Shown: one piece after another, positions 63,421 through 64,000 of the stretch
Numbering within the stretch: the stretch's first letter is position 1
Layout: every line of letters starts with the position of its first letter
Source: Fastidiosipila sp963510375
GTDB lineage: Bacteria; Bacillota; Clostridia; Saccharofermentanales; Fastidiosipilaceae
Length of the DNA: 64,000 bases
NCBI GenBank assembly: GCA_963510375.1
Contig: CAUPES010000006.1
Span: 32,218-96,217, forward strand
Reading direction: 5' to 3'
Made by a program: the position numbers and the translations under genes
Notes under the pieces: generated by a model
Database searches by the model: none
The model's input: only the letters and a program-made list of their open reading frames with translations
Told to the model about the DNA's origin: nothing

Positions 63421-63864
63421 CTATTTCACCTTAGTAAAAATAGCGTATAAACTTACATGAAAATCTTTTGGATCAAGATAGCTTACGTAAATTGTATCTT
63501 TGTCCTCGTTTGCGTAGATTAGTGTACCAAGAGGCATGTTGCGTGCTGTTAGATCATCCTCTTTTGCCAAGTCTTCGTCACTAGTTTCATTAGCTACTGT
63601 TTTTTCTACTTTAGCATCAAGAGCTAAACCTTTATCTTTTGGTATCTCTGTAAGCTTCTCTTCTTTTTTTTCGATTTTTTTCATTTCGTAAACAGCACCA
63701 TTGTATTTAATTAATGGTTTAACGTTGTTGTTCTCATTTGCGCTAGCTTCCACTTTAGTAGTCTCATTAGAACTACTAGAATTAGATTTTGACTCTCCTT
63801 GTGAATTACATGAAGCCAGTAGTAGTACTGAAGCTAAGACTACTGCTAATAGTTTTTTTGACAT
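63421..63864 (-). CDS. Small lipoprotein, unknown
   Basis: The 147-residue protein has a lipoprotein signal (LLASC, about 15-19), a Ser/Asn/Glu-rich linker and a small folded C-terminal domain with TLIYAN and TIYVSYLD. No family is recognised. The start is an ATG after GAGAAACG. Confidence 0.7.
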   Translation of the reverse strand: MSKKLLAVVLASVLLLASCNSQGESKSNSSSSNETTKVEASANENNNVKPLIKYNGAVYEMKKIEKKEEKLTEIPKDKGLALDAKVEKTVANETSDEDLAKEDDLTARNMPLGTLIYANEDKDTIYVSYLDPKDFHVSLYAIFTKVK

Positions 63865-63952
63865 TTTCGTTTCTCCCTTCGAATATCACTAAAGCAGAAA
63901 GTATAATATTTTTCATTTCCTAAAGCAAATAAAAAATATTTTTACTGTGAGA

Positions 63953-63996
63953 AATCAGCGAATATGTCGCACCTAAATAATCAGCGAAAATGTCGC
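63953..63996. repeat. Tandem 18-bp repeat at the window edge, possible insertion-sequence end
   Basis: AATCAGCGAATATGTCGC (63953-63970) and AATCAGCGAAAATGTCGC (63979-63996) match at 17 of 18 bases, with an 8-base gap. Repeated short units near an end are characteristic of IS21-like elements, but no transposase is visible in the window. Confidence 0.5.
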
Positions 63997-64000
63997 TTTA

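Noticed and set aside
1..64000. CRISPR array, prophage or rRNA operon
   Set aside because: No regularly spaced repeats, phage structural genes or rRNA sequence are visible.

Overview
The window is AT-rich DNA (roughly one third G+C by eye) from a low-GC Gram-positive bacterium, most likely a clostridial member of the Bacillota. The evidence is the CtsR/ClpC heat-shock pair, RemB next to GyrB, ECF-type vitamin uptake, lipoprotein and sorting signals, and strong AGGAGG-type ribosome binding sites. Gene content would fit an anaerobic fermenter of host or animal origin (alpha-amylase, beta-galactosidase, peptidases, scavenged cobalamin); the exact genus is not readable from the sequence. The window spans the chromosomal replication origin.

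Layout. 1-2 kb: the tail of a LOG-family protein, then a zinc-ribbon membrane protein overlapping a CpXC protein. 2-5.6 kb: ctsR-clpC behind a promoter flanked by two CtsR boxes, without mcsA/mcsB. 5.6-8 kb: a DEDD exonuclease and a secreted CHAP-domain cell-wall enzyme. 8-19.3 kb: rpoB-rpoC, a PrsA/SurA-like chaperone and a CNNM/CBS membrane protein. 19.3-28 kb: the origin module: a RacA-like HTH/coiled-coil protein, parB, a parS palindrome, gyrB, remB, recF, dnaN, a candidate oriC and dnaA. 28-34.7 kb: dGTPase, then a moxR-DUF58-transglutaminase operon. 34.9-43 kb: a cobalamin-riboswitch-led operon of two DUF4430 surface proteins and a complete ECF transporter (T, fused A-A', S). 43-51.4 kb: a small membrane protein, a broken RelB/DinJ antitoxin, alpha-amylase, a YhaO/YhaN nuclease-ATPase pair, a secreted M3-type peptidase and tRNA-Arg(CCG). 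51.4-64 kb: a lipoprotein, a NatA/NatB-type ABC exporter, a TM-helix-repeat MscS-like protein, LacZ, PepC, several small secreted proteins, and at the right edge a tandem 18-bp repeat resembling an insertion-sequence end.

Two systems stand out. First, an 8-bp motif (TTACCAAC or its complement GTTGGTAA) occurs 24 times by manual count. None lies right of 36.7 kb, and 21 of the 24 lie between 18.1 and 36.7 kb, roughly centred on dnaA. Three copies sit just upstream of a 182-residue protein with an N-terminal helix-turn-helix, a coiled coil and a lysine-rich amphipathic tail, the architecture of B. subtilis RacA. This suggests an undescribed origin-marking or anchoring system beside an orphan parB/parS. 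Second, the riboswitch-controlled operon couples a cobalamin ECF importer to two surface proteins carrying transcobalamin-like DUF4430 domains, one also with a beta-propeller and a sortase-like LGKTG tail, which reads as a Gram-positive corrinoid capture-and-import route.

Genes left of dnaA run away from the origin, co-directional with replication. The 29.7-45.3 kb block runs toward it, head-on, and beyond 45.5 kb most genes are co-directional again.
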